15,337 bases of DNA, taken from contig DLKT01000049.1 in assembly GCA_002477825.1 (NCBI GenBank), forward strand, positions 1-15,337, read 5' to 3'. Source of the DNA: Caryophanales bacterium UBA7581 (lineage in GTDB: Bacteria > Bacillota_I > Bacilli_A > RFN20 > CAG-826). The notes under the pieces are model-generated. The model did not search any database, was not told the origin of the DNA, and saw only the letters and a list, made by a program, of their open reading frames with translations. The translations under genes were made by a program, and so were the position numbers. Below are positions 14,706 through 15,337 of the stretch, piece by piece. Position 1 is the first letter of the stretch; the number at the start of each line of letters is the position of its first letter.

Positions 14706-14734
14706 TTGTGAAATGAAGAAGTACATTGTATGAT
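14706..14734 (+). promoter_or_regulatory. Promoter of the small unknown gene
   Basis: TTGTGA (14706-14711), a 17-bp spacer and TATGAT (14729-14734) form a good SigA-type promoter. The predicted start near 14741 favours the translation start at 14767 rather than the in-frame ATG at 14749, because the ribosome site of the latter would lie at the very 5' end. TTCTTC (14695-14700) and GAAGAA (14715-14720) make a small inverted repeat around the -35. Confidence 0.6.
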
Positions 14735-14766
14735 GATAAAGGAAGAAGATGAAAGGTGAGATGATT

Positions 14767-15027
14767 ATGGAAAATATAAGGTATTACACAAATCAAGAAG
14801 AAGACTTTTTATTAGCGTATGAAAAAGATACTGGATTTTTTGCTACCTATGCTTTAAAAAAAGAAAAATGGGAATATTCTAACCTCTCTTTTTCTCAATA
14901 CATGCATGATTTGGATTTTCATTCTATTGTTGAAGAAAAAGCCTTTGAACTAACAAAAGGAAATATGCCCAATGAACTATATCAGGAATTTCTTAATATA
15001 CTTAAAGAAAATAGAAAAGGATTATAA
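14767..15027 (+). CDS. Small unknown cytoplasmic protein
   Basis: 86 residues from the ATG at 14767 (AAAGGTGA ends seven bases upstream); in-frame ATGs at 14749 and 14761 are alternatives. The protein is soluble, with no signal or membrane segment. It has aromatic-rich strands in the first half (RYYTNQEEDFLLAYEKDTGF) and a helical, charged C-terminal half ending in a basic NRKGL. I do not recognise the family. It stands alone, divergent from alaS, with a promoter but no obvious terminator close behind it. The coding call rests on the promoter, ribosome site and plausible composition. Confidence 0.7.
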   Translation: MENIRYYTNQEEDFLLAYEKDTGFFATYALKKEKWEYSNLSFSQYMHDLDFHSIVEEKAFELTKGNMPNELYQEFLNILKENRKGL

Positions 15028-15055
15028 AAAAGTATAATGAATTCTTTTAAAAATA

Positions 15056-15085
15056 GAACTGGAAATTGAGGAACTGGAAATTGAT
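15056..15085. repeat. 15-bp tandem duplication
   Basis: GAACTGGAAATTGAG (15056-15070) is followed directly by GAACTGGAAATTGAT (15071-15085), identical except for the last base, with a decayed partial copy after it. It lies in the non-coding stretch after the small unknown gene and looks like a slippage duplication. Confidence 0.85.
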
Positions 15086-15125
15086 GAAAATTGGATAAAA
15101 ATTAAATCTATTTTTTTAAAATTTA

Positions 15126-15154
15126 TTGATAAACCATTGCTAATTTCATATAAT
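15126..15154 (+). promoter_or_regulatory. Near-consensus promoter of a small RNA
   Basis: TTGATA (15126-15131, 5 of 6), exactly 17 bp, and TATAAT (15149-15154, 6 of 6) make the best SigA-type promoter in the window. No coding frame follows on the plus strand, only a structured stretch and a terminator. Confidence 0.8.
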
Positions 15155-15159
15155 ATGAG

Positions 15160-15231
15160 TGGTAGAAGCCTATAAACGGCCTACTCCACTAAGTTTTAAT
15201 TAGGGAAAGCACCGTTCGAGCGGTGTTTTTT
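15160..15231 (+). ncRNA. Candidate small structured RNA, about 70 nt
   Basis: The predicted RNA starts within 15157-15161. The first hairpin (15158-15190) pairs AGTG/CACT, GTAG/CTAC and GCC/GGC, with TC and AA bulges and a TATAAAC loop. A short linker follows, then a terminator: CACCG (15210-15214), CGGTG (15221-15225) and six Ts (15226-15231). In addition, CTAAGTTT plus AGGGAAAG (15189-15209, interrupted by TAATT) is complementary to CTTTCCCTAAACTTAG (15232-15247) just past the terminator. The only frame, ATG at 15155, stops after six codons. I cannot match it to 6S, SRP or a riboswitch I know. It points toward the end of a convergent membrane-protein gene, so an antisense role is possible. 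Confidence 0.6.
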
Positions 15232-15252
15232 CTTTCCCTAAACTTAGATGAT

Positions 15253-15282
15253 GAAAGACTACTCGTCTTTCTTTTTCTTTTT
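15253..15282 (+). terminator. Second plus-strand hairpin with T-tract
   Basis: GAAAGAC (15253-15259) and GTCTTTC (15265-15271) form a 7-bp stem with a TACTC loop, followed by TTTTTCTTTTT. It could back up the first terminator of the small RNA. Part of the signal comes from the lysine-rich codons at the end of the opposite-strand gene, so it may be coincidental. Confidence 0.4.
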
Positions 15283-15337
15283 AGATAGCAACAATCCTAC
15301 TACTTTAAGTATAGCCACTGCTAATCCCAAAATAGCG
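15259..15337 (-). CDS. C-terminal end of an unknown membrane protein (partial)
   Basis: Only the last 25 codons are inside the window, ending in TAG at 15261-15259. They encode a hydrophobic stretch (AILGLAVAILKVVGLLL) followed by SKKKKKDE, which looks like a final membrane helix with a positively charged cytoplasmic tail. The start and most of the protein lie beyond the right edge, so no family can be named. It converges with the small RNA on the plus strand. Confidence 0.55.
   Translation of the reverse strand, partial: AILGLAVAILKVVGLLLSKKKKKDE

Noticed and set aside
15160..15231. Small RNA as 6S, SRP RNA or a purine/preQ1 riboswitch
   Set aside because: It is too short for 6S, lacks the GGAAGGAAGCAGCC-type SRP loop and the conserved riboswitch cores, and no gene follows on that strand.

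Overview
The window looks like the chromosome of a low-GC Gram-positive bacterium (Firmicutes/Bacillota), perhaps an Erysipelotrichia-like gut lineage. Reasons: AT-rich DNA, strong AGGAGG-type ribosome sites, a T-box riboswitch before alaS, a CTP-attenuation leader before pyrG, and the Bacillus-type alaS-ruvX-DUF1292 cluster. TGA is used as a stop and tryptophan is TGG, so the genetic code is standard and Mycoplasma-type code 4 is excluded. The lineage is an inference from gene content and style, not from a marker search.

Layout, left to right. 1-1893 (minus): a short phage-like cassette. In transcription order it has a possible 24-residue membrane peptide, a one-TM coiled-coil protein, a small holin-like protein, a nucleotidyltransferase-domain protein and a gene cut by the window edge. 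No endolysin or virion gene is visible. 1954-5480 (minus): two ABC half-transporters that match a heterodimeric multidrug-type exporter with one degenerate and one canonical ATP site, ending at an intrinsic terminator. 5576-6454 (plus): a divergent LysR regulator, whose promoter is superimposed on the exporter promoter. 6484-8232 (minus): pyrG (CTP synthase) with a promoter, a GGGC start and a leader terminator of the reiterative-transcription type.

8317-9763 (minus): an AAA_14/DUF4143 ATPase preceded by three 18-bp repeats at an exact 33-bp period that run over its probable promoter. 9844-11034 (minus): an M24 metallopeptidase that lacks a visible Shine-Dalgarno and starts just after a terminator hairpin. 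11071-14640 (minus): DUF1292 gene, ruvX and alaS as one operon under an alanine T-box. 14706-15027 (plus): a small unrecognised protein with its own promoter. 15126-15231 (plus): a near-consensus promoter followed by a compact structured RNA of about 70 nt and a terminator. 15259-15337 (minus): the C-terminal end of an unknown membrane protein.

Most of the window is housekeeping (translation, pyrimidine synthesis, peptide turnover) with unusually legible cis-regulation. The accessory parts are the phage-like cassette at the left edge and the repeat-fronted ATPase between pyrG and the peptidase. The items most worth a second look are the 33-bp repeat array, the small RNA at the right edge, the tiny peptide ORF at the head of the phage-like cassette, and the nucleotidyltransferase with an unrecognised helical N-terminal half.
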